Assembly (NCBI GenBank): GCA_965223125.1
Contig: OZ244984.1
Span: 496,001 to 560,000, forward strand
Source: Pacificispira sp965223125
GTDB lineage: Bacteria > Pseudomonadota > Alphaproteobacteria > UBA8366 > Aestuariispiraceae
Direction of reading: 5' to 3'
Length of the DNA stretch: 64,000 bases
Positions within the stretch are counted from its first letter, which is position 1. Every line of letters begins with the position of its first letter. The position numbers and the translations under genes are program-made. This document shows, piece after piece, positions 46,897 through 54,505 of the stretch. Under the pieces are notes generated by a model. That model was not told where the DNA came from. It saw only the letters and a program-made list of their open reading frames with translations, and ran no database searches.

Positions 46897-47628
46897 TCAA
46901 ACGATAGGACGTTTCTGCGTGTAGTGATCGCGTGCCCAGTTGAGGTGATCGCGCATCGCAGCGGCGGCTCCGTCCGGATCCCGTGCTTCAATCGCATCGA
47001 CGATGGCCATATGATGGCGCAGCACCGTCGCATCGTCCTCCCTGGAGGCAAAAAGCTCCGTGCGGTGATAGGTTAGCATCTCCGCCAGTGTCCCCCGGAC
47101 CACGCCCAGAAGGTGGCGATAGATGACGCTGTCCGATGCCTTTGCGATTGCCATGTGGAAGGCGACATCCGCCGCCGCCTTGTCCGCCCCCTTCCGGGTC
47201 ATCGCCTGCTGCGTTTCGCGCAGCATCACGATGCTTTCCTCCGTCGCGGTCTCGGCGGCGCGGCGGGCAGCCCAGACCTCAATCTCACAGCGCAGTTCCA
47301 TCAGGTCCAGCATGTTGCTGCGGTCAAGGCGAACCAGTTCCGCCAGAGCCGGATCCGCCCCTGCCGCGCGGGATACCACCCGTGTGCCGCCGCCCTGAAC
47401 CGCATCAACGAAACCCTGGGCCTTCAGCGTTTGCAGGGCTGCACGCACCGAAACACGGCTGACCCCCAGCATACAGGCAAGCTTCCGCTCCGCAGGAAGG
47501 TTTTTCCCCGGTTCTACATCACCGCCAACGATCAGCTTCAGGATATCCGCGGCAACACGGTCCGCCACGCTTTCCCGACGATCCGGCGCGGTCGGAACAT
47601 CCGGCACGCCTTTTCCCCTTGCGTTCAA
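46897..47628 (-). CDS. GntR/FadR-family transcriptional regulator
   Basis: 243 residues. An N-terminal winged helix at about residues 18-85 has the GntR signature (VEPGKNLPAERKLACMLGVS, RVSVRAALQTLKAQGFV, GGGTRVV), followed by an FCD ligand-binding domain (LMELRCEIEVWAARRAAETA, VAFHMAIAKASDSVIY, DDATVLRHHMAIVDAI). The His, Asp and Arg residues of FCD metal/ligand sites are visible. The downstream MFS gene probably forms an operon with it, and a 15-bp palindrome 21 bp upstream suggests autoregulation. Effectors of FadR-type proteins are usually small carboxylates. Confidence 0.92.
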   Translation of the reverse strand: MNARGKGVPDVPTAPDRRESVADRVAADILKLIVGGDVEPGKNLPAERKLACMLGVSRVSVRAALQTLKAQGFVDAVQGGGTRVVSRAAGADPALAELVRLDRSNMLDLMELRCEIEVWAARRAAETATEESIVMLRETQQAMTRKGADKAAADVAFHMAIAKASDSVIYRHLLGVVRGTLAEMLTYHRTELFASREDDATVLRHHMAIVDAIEARDPDGAAAAMRDHLNWARDHYTQKRPIV

Positions 47629-47648
47629 AGCCCCCTCCGAACAACGCT

Positions 47649-47663
47649 TACGGTATCACCGTA
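47649..47663. promoter_or_regulatory. Probable GntR/FadR operator
   Basis: TACGGT-ATC-ACCGTA is a perfect 15-bp palindrome in the 77-bp gap before the regulator gene. It resembles the FadR-subfamily half-site spacing (GT, three bases, AC), supporting direct autoregulation. Confidence 0.6.
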
Positions 47664-47705
47664 GCGCATCCTCATTCTACCCTTTTCTGGATCGAATCGG
47701 AACCG

Positions 47706-48278
47706 TCACCGGCGTACTGCGCGATCCCCGCGAAGCAGGAGCCAGATCCGCGCCACTTCATTGGTGGAGATATCAGCCAGATCCGCCGCCCGGCGCAAAC
47801 TGGCACCGTCGCGCAACAGGCCGGCGACAAGACGAAACCGGTCCTCATCGGTCATTCGGTAGTAACTGCGACGGTAGGAAGCGAAGGAACGCTGACGGGT
47901 CGGGCCACGAGAGGGCCGTTCCTTGTCGAGACCACGCGCCTCCGCCTCACGCTTGGCCTGTTCATAGCGATATCGCTCCGCACGCTCCTGTGCCTCGGTC
48001 ATGCGCGCGCGGGCACTGGCCCAGGCCTCGAAATCTGCGCGCCTTGCCCGGCGTTCCTCCTCCGACAGGCGTCCCTGATCACGCTCCGGATGGGATTCCA
48101 GGATCGCCTCATCCAGCGTCATCTGATGGATAGCTGCCAGCCGTTCCGCCGCTTCTCGCGCCGCCGCGCGCTCCCCCTCAATCGTCGCGCCTTCCATCAC
48201 GCCAACGATCTTGCGAAAACGTTCCCGTTCCCTGTCGTCGAAACCTCGTATCCTGTCTGCGGAACTTTGGGCGGGCAT
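47706..48278 (-). CDS. DUF2786-like protein with C-terminal HTH-like segment
   Basis: 190 residues, very rich in Arg, Glu and Ala. The N-terminal half (FRKIVGVMEGATIEGERAAA, then EAAERLAAIHQMTLDEAI) resembles DUF2786, with its helical KI..L..A and LM..H.LS pattern. The middle is a charged coiled-coil-like stretch. The C-terminus (FRLVAGLLRDGASLRRAA, then DISTNEVARIWLLLRG) looks like a helix-turn-helix. This suggests a DNA-associated role, but function is unknown. The ATG at 48278 is preceded by AGGAAAGCAGG. It is transcribed toward the gntR gene but separated from it by an operator-containing gap. Confidence 0.75.
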   Translation of the reverse strand: MPAQSSADRIRGFDDRERERFRKIVGVMEGATIEGERAAAREAAERLAAIHQMTLDEAILESHPERDQGRLSEEERRARRADFEAWASARARMTEAQERAERYRYEQAKREAEARGLDKERPSRGPTRQRSFASYRRSYYRMTDEDRFRLVAGLLRDGASLRRAADLADISTNEVARIWLLLRGDRAVRR

Positions 48279-48390
48279 CAAACCTGCTTTCCTGAAATGC
48301 GACCTGTCCAGCGATTAACAGGGTAACTCGGGATTCGGACCCCGGCCACCAAGCTTTTCAATTGGACCATTCCAATTATAGTCGCTCATC

Positions 48391-49209
48391 ATGACACAAA
48401 CCGACATGCCTGACACGGCAACTGATACGCTGCTCTGCGCCGATGACCCGCCCGCCGTAACCCTTCGGAACGGCGAAGGCAAGGGTGCGGGGGTTATTCT
48501 GTGCGATCATGCCTCCAACACGGTCCCCGGAAAGCTTGGCTGCCTCGGCCTCCCGGCAACGGCGCTGCAGCGCCATATCGCTTATGACATCGGTGCCCAA
48601 GGCATGGCAGAGGTGATTTCCGACAGGCTGGACATGCCCGCAGTCATTGGCGGCTATTCCCGACTGGTGATCGATCTGAACCGACCGGAAGACGATTTCA
48701 CCAGCGTGCGGGAAATCTATGACGGTGCCGTGATCCCCGGCAACCGTCGCCTGTCACCCGCCGCCAGGAAGGCCCGGGTAACGGAACTGTTCCAGCCCTA
48801 TCACGACATGGCAAAGGAAGTGATCGCCCGGAAATGCGCGCAACTTCCCTATCCCGCCATCATCGCGGTTCACAGTTGCACAGATGTCTTTCTGGACCAC
48901 AAGCGGCCCTGGCATATCGGTGTGCTGTCAAATCACGACCGGCGAATGGCGGAACGCCTGCTGCTGCGCCTTGCAGCCCATCGCCCGGACCTCACAATTG
49001 GCGACAACAAGCCCTATTCCGGCATGGACCCCTATGGCTACACCGTAGAAGCCCACGCCCTGCCACAAGGCCGTCCGAACGTGCTGTTCGAGGTGCGCCA
49101 GGACCTGATCCGCGACACGGCGGGACAGGAGGAATTCGGTGGCGTTCTGGCAACCGTCCTGGCCGAGGTTCTGGGTGATCCCAGCCTGTTCACGCGCTTT
49201 CAGGGGTGA
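48391..49209 (+). CDS. N-formylglutamate amidohydrolase family protein
   Basis: 272 residues, the usual length. Conserved features of the FGase/HutG2 family are visible: ILCDHASNTVP near residue 40, AYDIGAQGMA, SRLVIDLNRP, AVHSCTDVF and the DNKPYSGMDPYGYTVE stretch, with VLFEVRQDLI near the end. Histidines and acidic residues in DHASN and AVHS match the predicted metal site. Classical members hydrolyse N-formylglutamate to glutamate and formate in histidine degradation, but no other hut gene is nearby, and many family members have other roles. It lies 7 bp upstream of the carboxylate-amine ligase gene, which points to a shared transcript. Confidence 0.88.
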   Translation: MTQTDMPDTATDTLLCADDPPAVTLRNGEGKGAGVILCDHASNTVPGKLGCLGLPATALQRHIAYDIGAQGMAEVISDRLDMPAVIGGYSRLVIDLNRPEDDFTSVREIYDGAVIPGNRRLSPAARKARVTELFQPYHDMAKEVIARKCAQLPYPAIIAVHSCTDVFLDHKRPWHIGVLSNHDRRMAERLLLRLAAHRPDLTIGDNKPYSGMDPYGYTVEAHALPQGRPNVLFEVRQDLIRDTAGQEEFGGVLATVLAEVLGDPSLFTRFQG

Positions 49210-49216
49210 TGCTACG

Positions 49217-50371
49217 ATGACGAAATCCGAACCACCCCCCTTCACCATCGGGATCGAGGAAGAATATCTGCTGGTCGATCCCGCGACCGGGGATCTGGTC
49301 AGTGATCAGGACGTGCAGGAAGCCATCATTGAGGATGTGAAGGCCGCCATTACCGAGGATATCGGCATGGCGACGCCGGAATTCCTGAAGGCACAGGTGG
49401 AGGTCGGGACGGCGGTCTGTCATTCGCTGCAATCTGCGCGGGACCGGCTGCGGATGCTGCGCACCGAAGTGGCTGAGGCTGCGGGCAAGCGCGGCCTCGC
49501 CCCCATCGCCGCCTCCACCCATCCCACCGCCGTCTGGTCGCGCCTGCAGCATACCGACAAGGAACGCTATGCGATGCTGGCCAACGACCTGCAGGAGGTC
49601 GCGCGGCGTCTGGTCATCTGCGGCATGCATGTCCATGTCGGAATCGCGGATAACGAACACCGCATCGACCTGTTGGGACAGATCGCCTATTTCCTGCCGC
49701 ATCTGCTGGTTCTGACCACGTCCTCGCCGTTCTGGCAGGGCCGCGATACCGGCCTGAAATGCTATCGCCTATCGATTTTCGACGAGTTGCCGAGGACCGG
49801 CCTGCCGGAACATTTCGACAGTTGGTCGCATTACGAGAAGCATGTGAATGCGCTCGTCACCTCCGGGGCCTTGCAGGACGGGTCGAAACTGTGGTGGGAC
49901 ATCCGTCCGCATTTCAAATTCCCCACGCTGGAAATGCGGATCGCCGATATCTGTACCCGGTTGGAAGACGGTATCGCGGTTGCGGCGGTCTATGGCTGCC
50001 TGTTGTCCATGCTCCAGCGCCTGCGCCGCAAGAACCAGCGCTGGCGGAACTATTCGAACATGCTGATTCAGGAAAATCGCTGGCGCGCCCAGCGCTATGG
50101 CATGGACAAGGGGTTGATCGATTTCGGCATCACTGAAACCGTGCCCTATGCCGATCTGCTGGATGAAATCCTCGACCTCACCGCCGAGGATGCTGACCGT
50201 CTACGCTGCGCCGACGAGGTCGCCCATACCCGCACCATCCTGAAACGCGGCACCAGCGCCGACAATCAGCTGCGGGTGTTCCGGGCCGCTCGCGCCGAGG
50301 GAAAATCCGACGATGTCGCGTTCAAGGAGGTCATCGACTGGCTGATTGCCGCGACAGTGAAGGATCTGTAA
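49217..50371 (+). CDS. YbdK-like carboxylate-amine ligase (GCS2 family)
   Basis: 384 residues. Start at 49217 (MTKSEPPPFTIGIEEEYLLV); an in-frame start 78 bp upstream would overlap the previous gene and is not preferred. GCS2 hallmarks: GIEEEYLLVD at the N-terminus, KAQVEVGTAVC, the CGMHVHVG Mg2+/substrate motif near residue 135, DIRPHFKFPTLEMRIADIC and ENRWRAQRYGMD. Family members have weak gamma-glutamylcysteine ligase or general carboxylate-amine ligase activity in the cytoplasm; true substrate is unknown. Coupling to an N-formylglutamate amidohydrolase homologue may indicate glutamyl-compound metabolism. Confidence 0.9.
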   Translation: MTKSEPPPFTIGIEEEYLLVDPATGDLVSDQDVQEAIIEDVKAAITEDIGMATPEFLKAQVEVGTAVCHSLQSARDRLRMLRTEVAEAAGKRGLAPIAASTHPTAVWSRLQHTDKERYAMLANDLQEVARRLVICGMHVHVGIADNEHRIDLLGQIAYFLPHLLVLTTSSPFWQGRDTGLKCYRLSIFDELPRTGLPEHFDSWSHYEKHVNALVTSGALQDGSKLWWDIRPHFKFPTLEMRIADICTRLEDGIAVAAVYGCLLSMLQRLRRKNQRWRNYSNMLIQENRWRAQRYGMDKGLIDFGITETVPYADLLDEILDLTAEDADRLRCADEVAHTRTILKRGTSADNQLRVFRAARAEGKSDDVAFKEVIDWLIAATVKDL

Positions 50372-50489
50372 TCCGCTGACGACAGATCCATACACAGTCT
50401 GACATAAGCAGGTCGCTTATTGAATCCAGCGATCACGACCCTCAGATTAGACCCAGCACAACAGCAACCGACTGAAGGAGAGATGCACC

Positions 50490-50801
50490 ATGACCGGGGA
50501 TATCGACGATCAGACCCGACTGGAACTGGAAGCCGCCGCCTTCCGCCGCCTGCGCGACCATCTGATGGAAGAGCGGACCGACGTGCAGAACATCGACCTG
50601 ATGAATCTGTCAGGCTTCTGCCGCAACTGCCTGAGCCGCTGGTACAACGAGGCCGCCACCGAACGCGGAATCGCCATGGACAAGGACGAGGCCCGCGAAA
50701 TCGTCTATGGCATGCCCTTCGCCGAGTGGAAGGCAAAATACCAGATCGAAGCCACACCGGAGCAGAAGGCCGCCTTCACGGAAAGCCATAAGGGGCACTG
50801 A
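50490..50801 (+). CDS. DUF1244 family protein
   Basis: 103 residues, single-domain. The family pattern is clear: AAAFRRLRDHLMEERTDVQN, then DLMNLSGFCRNCLSRWY, with the paired Cys in FCRNCL, and the MPFAEWKAKYQ ending. AAGGAG lies ten bases before the ATG. Function of this widespread alpha- and gammaproteobacterial family is not established. It follows the carboxylate-amine ligase by 118 bp on the same strand and may be co-expressed. Confidence 0.9.
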   Translation: MTGDIDDQTRLELEAAAFRRLRDHLMEERTDVQNIDLMNLSGFCRNCLSRWYNEAATERGIAMDKDEAREIVYGMPFAEWKAKYQIEATPEQKAAFTESHKGH

Positions 50802-51185
50802 ACTATAATCCCATAAAGGAGGGTCTTCGACGTCTGACGTGAAATTGGGCCGGGTCGGATTTAAACCGGCAGCTCGATTGGTGCACAATGGAAGACCGGG
50901 ATTCATCCCGCCTCCGTCTGAGCTGCGTGAAAAAGATGATTTTACCGCAGAGGGCGCAGAGGCATTTGTGCGCGCCGTCGCGGTTTTCACAGCCCCGTTG
51001 TTGGGAGGAGCGAAAACGAAAGGACGCCTGCCGTCATACCCGCGCAGGTGGGTATCCAGAGCGGCAAATCCGACACCGTGCCGGTCGCCCTGGACCCCGG
51101 ACAGCCGCTCCGCGTCTTCCGGGGAGACGGTTTTCCAGATGTTCGGAGTTCCTCATCCAACGTCGAGGAGCCTAAATGAATGAGT
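50802..51185. other. Intergenic region with dispersed-repeat-like sequences
   Basis: About 380 bp without a supportable gene. Around 50,940-50,970 is an ACCGCAGAGGGCGCAGAGG tract, and at about 51,029-51,135 is an element beginning GTCATACCCGCGCAGGTGGG and ending near GGGGAGACGGTTTTCCAG. Both resemble common intergenic repeats of Rhodospirillales-type genomes. A short stretch near 50,860-50,920 on the minus strand superficially resembles a tRNA 3' half but does not fold as one. Confidence 0.5.
51029..51135. repeat. REP-like intergenic element
   Basis: GTCATACCCGCGCAGGTGGG opens an element with a CCTGGACCCCGGACAGCC stretch in the middle and a partly complementary end (CTTCCGGGGAGACGG). This resembles palindromic repeats of the CGTCATNCCCGCG..GGNATCCAG type. 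Confidence 0.45.
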
Positions 51186-51377
51186 CTATGTCCTGATCTT
51201 CCCAGAATAAAAAATCCGGCCCTTATTGTCGTCGACGCTCCCTACACTCAGAGAGTTGAGCAGGTCATTCCAAGCAGGCTGAGCAAGATTTAGACTCTCG
51301 ATACCGGACCCACCCCTCCAGCATTTGGGTTAAAGACTTTTAGTAATTTCCTTGGCTTTATCAGCGGAGATACATTC
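51186..51377 (-). pseudogene. Decayed coding tip A, ending SGKIRT
   Basis: On the minus strand the sequence after the partial third cassette reads, past internal stops, GIESLNLAQPAWNDLLNSL, then SVGSVDDNKGRIFYSGKIRT and a TAG at 51,188-51,186. The WNDLLNSLSVGSVD block is shared with the remnant at 52,062-52,220, with identical DNA over about 30 bp, while the endings differ. It is not intact: an in-frame TAA precedes the conserved block. Confidence 0.6.
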
Positions 51378-51405
51378 TATTATTTCAAGTATACACCGTC
51401 AGAAA
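51378..51405 (-). pseudogene. 3'-end remnant of a third AT-rich paralogue
   Basis: On the minus strand it reads TTTCTGACGGTGTATACTTG then AAA TAA, that is DGVYLK-stop, the same ending as the two intact genes at 51,463 and 52,221. The body of this copy is missing and the 46-bp palindrome abuts it directly. Confidence 0.75.
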
Positions 51406-51451
51406 TGGACACCCGCAAAAACCTAGCCGGCTAGGTTTTTGCGGGTGTCCA
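51406..51451. repeat. Perfect 46-bp palindrome
   Basis: Two 23-bp arms with no loop. The left arm begins TGGACACCCGCAAAAACC and the centre is CCTAGCCGGCTAGG flanked by AAAAA and TTTTT. The right arm is the exact reverse complement. It sits between the remnant and intact copies of the AT-rich gene ends. The core followed by T5 in both directions could act as a bidirectional terminator. Confidence 0.97.
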
Positions 51452-51462
51452 GATGTATTTTG

Positions 51463-51906
51463 TCATTTCAAATATACACCTTCAGAAATATTATTCTTTA
51501 CATCTTCCGATAGTTCAAAATCCACATGAATATCCCAACGATAAAAATTTTTATGGTATTTTTTTGAAAATAACTCCATTATTCGTAATATATAATCTTG
51601 CTCTTCTTTGGATTCAAATTTTTTTTGCACCACTCCATAAAAATTTACCTTTTGATAAAAACTTACTATTAGCGGATTTAATAAATTTTTAACAATAAAT
51701 TTATAGTAAATGATCTTCCCAAATACATCATCTTTACCATAACTCTCTATTTCTGAGAAATCGAACCCTTCAGAAAAGCAAAAAGTCTTTCCCTGGGCTG
51801 TAACAAAAAATTGTTCCGGAGTATCTTTATAAGAGTAACTTCCACAAACTACTTCTCTATCTTCACTTACATACAGATATTTATCTTCGTCTTTAAATAG
51901 ATCCAT
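51463..51906 (-). CDS. AT-rich orphan gene A, 147 residues (possible immunity-type protein)
   Basis: No family recognised. The start at 51906 (MDLFKDEDKYLYVSEDREV) is chosen because it matches the paralogue exactly in length and has AAGGGG nine bases upstream; an in-frame start at 51984 would run through a decayed neighbour. The protein is soluble, mixed alpha/beta in look, with a Cys-bearing VCGSYSYKD strand, QFFVTAQGKTFCFSEGFDF, a YYKFIVKNL stretch and YRWDIHVDFELSEDV near the end. It has no signal or membrane segment. It is roughly 60-65% identical by eye to the gene at 52,221. Base composition is far more AT-rich than the neighbourhood, which indicates transfer. Tandem small orphan proteins next to variable coding tips resemble immunity genes of polymorphic toxins. 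Confidence 0.8.
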   Translation of the reverse strand: MDLFKDEDKYLYVSEDREVVCGSYSYKDTPEQFFVTAQGKTFCFSEGFDFSEIESYGKDDVFGKIIYYKFIVKNLLNPLIVSFYQKVNFYGVVQKKFESKEEQDYILRIMELFSKKYHKNFYRWDIHVDFELSEDVKNNISEGVYLK

Positions 51907-51964
51907 GGTCAGAATCCCCTTTTCTTTCAATTTACCAATCTTACGCCTCATCAAGACGCATATT

Positions 51965-52098
51965 CTACCACCACCGCTTCCCATCCGGCCCCACCCGGTA
52001 ATACTTGAAAGCTTGCCCCTTCAACGCCGTCGCCTTCAACTTGCCGACCATCTGCTGGCTGCTATTGCCGGATGTCGACACTCCCGACACTCAGAGAG
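51965..52098 (-). pseudogene. Decayed coding tip B, ending GPDGKRWW
   Basis: On the minus strand this reads SSQQMVGKLKATALKGQAF, then KYYRVGPDGKRWW and TAG at 51,967-51,965, 58 bp before orphan gene A. It looks like the extreme C-terminus of a larger protein, possibly a toxin tip, with no start codon or body. A decayed relative of the same tip precedes orphan gene B at about 52,697-52,830. Confidence 0.6.
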
Positions 52099-52220
52099 TT
52101 GAGCAGGTCATTCCAAGCAGTCTGGGCAAGACCTGGATTGTCGATCCCTGCCCACTCTAGCACTTGGATTAAGCCGGTTTCCGGTAATTTCCGTGGCTTG
52201 ATCAATGGAGATGTATTCTG
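52062..52220 (-). pseudogene. 52-residue coding remnant directly behind orphan gene B
   Basis: In frame with, and immediately after, the TGA of orphan gene B. It reads QNTSPLIKPRKLPETG, LIQVLEWAGIDNPGLAQTA, WNDLLNSLSVGSVDIRQ, then TAG at 52,064-52,062. Codon choice and the match to the remnant at 51,186-51,377 show that it is or was coding. It lacks its own good start (only a TTG at its eighth codon region). It may be the detached end of a longer protein or of an earlier version of the cassette. Confidence 0.6.
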
Positions 52221-52664
52221 TCATTTCAAGTATACACCATCAAAAATGTTTCTTTGAACATCCTCGGAAAGTTGAAATACCACATCAATATCCCAACGAT
52301 ATGCATACTTGTATTTCTTTTTTATAAAAAATTCCATAATTTTTAATATATATTCTTGCTGTTCTGTGGATTCAAATTTTTCTTGCAATACTCCATGGAA
52401 ATCTATTCGTTGATATGGGGTTATTATTATTGGCTTAAATAAACTTTTAACTATAAATTTATAGCAAATTATCTTTCCAGACACATCCCTCTCACCATAA
52501 CTCTCTTTTTCTGAGAAATCGAATCCATCAGAAAAACAAAATGTCATTCCATGAACCGTAACAAAAAATTGATCTGACGTTTCTCTGTGAGCGTAACTAC
52601 CACATATCACTTCGCCATCTTTACTCACATACAGGTTTTTGTCTTTGACTTTAAACAGGTCCAT
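52221..52664 (-). CDS. AT-rich orphan gene B, 147 residues (possible immunity-type protein)
   Basis: Paralogue of the gene at 51,463, same length, start MDLFKVKDKNLYVSKDGEV and end NIFDGVYLK. Shared blocks include QFFVTVHGMTFCFSDGFDF, CYKFIVKSL, KFESTEQQEYILKIMEFF and YRWDIDVVFQLSEDV. No known domain could be assigned. The GGGG-containing sequence before the ATG matches that of gene A. The stop codons of genes A and B are exactly 758 bp apart, so the pair arose by tandem duplication of a cassette, followed by divergence. Confidence 0.8.
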   Translation of the reverse strand: MDLFKVKDKNLYVSKDGEVICGSYAHRETSDQFFVTVHGMTFCFSDGFDFSEKESYGERDVSGKIICYKFIVKSLFKPIIITPYQRIDFHGVLQEKFESTEQQEYILKIMEFFIKKKYKYAYRWDIDVVFQLSEDVQRNIFDGVYLK

Positions 52665-52693
52665 GAGTCGTAACCCCTTTCATTTAACCAGTC

Positions 52694-52840
52694 TTACGCC
52701 TCATCAAGCCATCTCCGGCACCACCACCCGCTTCCCATCCGACCCGATGATACTTGAACGCCTGCCCCTGAACGCCCATCATTTACAACTCCTTGATCAT
52801 CTGCTTGCTGCCAGTCAGGTCCGGTTAACGGCACCTCTGC
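52694..52840 (-). pseudogene. Decayed relative of coding tip B
   Basis: Minus strand aligns with the tip at 51,965-52,098: SKQMIKEL, then an in-frame TAA where tip B has Lys, then GQAFKYHRVG followed by a 5-bp deletion that shifts the frame just before the GKRWW equivalent. It therefore cannot encode the tip any more. An unrelated 64-codon frame across it is not supported. Confidence 0.55.
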
Positions 52841-53079
52841 CGCAGCCTTCCTGCCAGCCTGTATTTTTAGCCCCCATCCGAGATGCACGAAAAATCGTAA
52901 AGTCGACCACCAAGTGTGGTCAACCCTGTTCCCTTACTGGTTGCATGAATTTTCAGGTATGGTGCCGACGGTCCTCTATTCAGGACTGGAACCATAAAGT
53001 CGGCCGGAACGTGGGTCTGGAAGCATGTTTTTCGCGATACCAACGACCCGGGAGATCACTGATTTAATCAATGTAAGGT
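52841..53079. other. Spacer right of the AT-rich island
   Basis: No gene or repeat recognised. A small inverted repeat GACCACCAAGTGTGGTC lies at about 52,907-52,923. The sequence returns to moderate GC here, which may mark the island border. Confidence 0.4.
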
Positions 53080-54399
53080 CTAATCCCCCTGCACATCCCG
53101 CATCGTCAGGGCTGTTGCCGCGCCCAGCAGGGTGAGGATTGCCAGCGATCCTATTCCGACCTCAAGCCCGAAGGCCATGGCCAGGCTGGAAAAGGCCCCG
53201 ATGACGAGCAGCAGCACGCCGATGAGGCTGTTGCTGAGAGCGACATATTCGGCCTTCATGTCCGGCCCTGCCATATCGACGATATGGGTCTTGCGGCCGA
53301 TCCGGACACCCGCATGGCAGATACCGAGCATGAAGATAAGGCCCGCATACAAGGCAATTCCGTCACCAAAGCCCGGGGCGAGGGTCAACAATAGCAGGGT
53401 TCCGAGGCCCAGTAGCCCGGCGGCACCCGACGCATAGGCCATGGTGCGGCGGCTGGAGACATCGGAGAACCGGCCCCAGAAGCTGGAACTGATTGCCCCT
53501 GCCAGTCCGGTTGCCAGAATCAGCCAGCCCAGACTGCCAAGGCTGGTCCCGGTCTGCCGCTGCGCCAGGACGACGAAAAGCGGCCCCATCAGGGACGTTG
53601 CGATCATGAAGGTGCGGGCCAGCAGGAATCGTTGCAGGTCCGGATCGGACATCAGGATCCGGATCTGATCCCCGATCAGATCCCGGAATGTCCGCCCGCC
53701 TTGGGTCGCGCCCGGATGCTCCTGCAACAGCGCAAAGCTGGCCGCGCCACAGAACCAGGCAAGGCCCGCCGCCGACAGCAGGGCATAAAGCACCCATTCC
53801 GGGCGCGCGCCCGCCGGGGCCAGCACCAGATAAAAACCGACGAGGCTGGCGACGATGCCCGAGATGGTCGCGGCATAGCCGCTGACCCGACCGCGCCGGG
53901 TCTTTGAGACGGTCTTCCCCATCGTATCCTTGGACGCGATGGACGCGACCCCGCGCGCAAGGCTGAACAGCACCAGCAGCCCGACAATGGCATAGCCCGC
54001 CGCCGTCCCGCCCATTCCCGACAGGCCGACCATCGCCATGCCGAGGATCGCAAACCCTTCCACAATGCTGCTGATGACCCAGAAATACTTACGGATGGCG
54101 AAGCGCCGCAATACGCCGCCGATCAGGATTTGCGGCAAGAGGGCCAGAGACTCCCGGATCGGCACCAGCACGCCGACCAGATAAACCGGCCCGCCCACCG
54201 CGCCAATCAGCCAGGGCAGAACCACTTTCGCATCGGCCAGGGCATCACCGATCTTGCTGAAGGCCTGGGCAATGATCTGAAGGATGAAATTGACCGGCTG
54301 GTCATTGCACTGATTCTCCGGGATATCCTTGCACAGCCGCGCCTCATCCTCCCCGGTGGCGAGGAAATAGAGCCGTTCCGCGAGTGGCCTTTCACTCAT
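53080..54399 (-). CDS. MFS transporter
   Basis: 439 residues from the ATG at 54399. A hydrophilic N-terminus of about 45 residues precedes about twelve membrane segments (VVLPWLIGAVGGPVYLVGVL first). It contains GRFSDVSSRRTMAYASG, matching the MFS inter-helix loop, in the second half. There is a charged loop with RTFRDLIGDQIRILMSDPDL in the middle. Substrate is unknown. The N-terminal hydrophilic part with CKDIPENQCNDQPVN is unusual. It is followed on the left by the AT-rich island. Confidence 0.82.
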   Translation of the reverse strand: MSERPLAERLYFLATGEDEARLCKDIPENQCNDQPVNFILQIIAQAFSKIGDALADAKVVLPWLIGAVGGPVYLVGVLVPIRESLALLPQILIGGVLRRFAIRKYFWVISSIVEGFAILGMAMVGLSGMGGTAAGYAIVGLLVLFSLARGVASIASKDTMGKTVSKTRRGRVSGYAATISGIVASLVGFYLVLAPAGARPEWVLYALLSAAGLAWFCGAASFALLQEHPGATQGGRTFRDLIGDQIRILMSDPDLQRFLLARTFMIATSLMGPLFVVLAQRQTGTSLGSLGWLILATGLAGAISSSFWGRFSDVSSRRTMAYASGAAGLLGLGTLLLLTLAPGFGDGIALYAGLIFMLGICHAGVRIGRKTHIVDMAGPDMKAEYVALSNSLIGVLLLVIGAFSSLAMAFGLEVGIGSLAILTLLGAATALTMRDVQGD

Positions 54400-54452
54400 T
54401 TTCAAGCCCTTTGAGTCCAGCGCTATTGCAGAACGACTCCTGTCTTTTTCTC

Positions 54453-54474
54453 CCTCCCCCCTCTAGGGGGGAGG
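54453..54474. repeat. C/G-run palindrome between ALDH and MFS genes
   Basis: CCTCCCCCCT, loop CT, AGGGGGGAGG: a perfect 10-bp stem flanked by TTTTTCTC on the left and AAAAA on the right. Because the T-run precedes and the A-run follows the stem on both strands, it does not have intrinsic-terminator polarity. Similar C-run/G-run palindromes are common intergenic elements. Confidence 0.6.
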
Positions 54475-54505
54475 AAAAACCACGATCTACCCCGCGAGAA
54501 TTAAA

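Noticed and set aside
50860..50925. tRNA-like 3' half on the minus strand (CCGGTTTAAATCCGAC)
   Set aside because: The T-stem does not pair properly, the invariant T-loop C is missing and no anticodon or acceptor stem could be drawn.
52694..52888. 64-codon minus-strand frame upstream of orphan gene B
   Set aside because: The same DNA aligns in a different frame with a decayed copy of the GPDGKRWW tip, so this frame is probably accidental.
54444..54479. C-run/G-run palindrome as terminator of the aldehyde dehydrogenase gene
   Set aside because: On the minus strand the T-run comes before the stem and an A-run after it, the wrong order for an intrinsic terminator.
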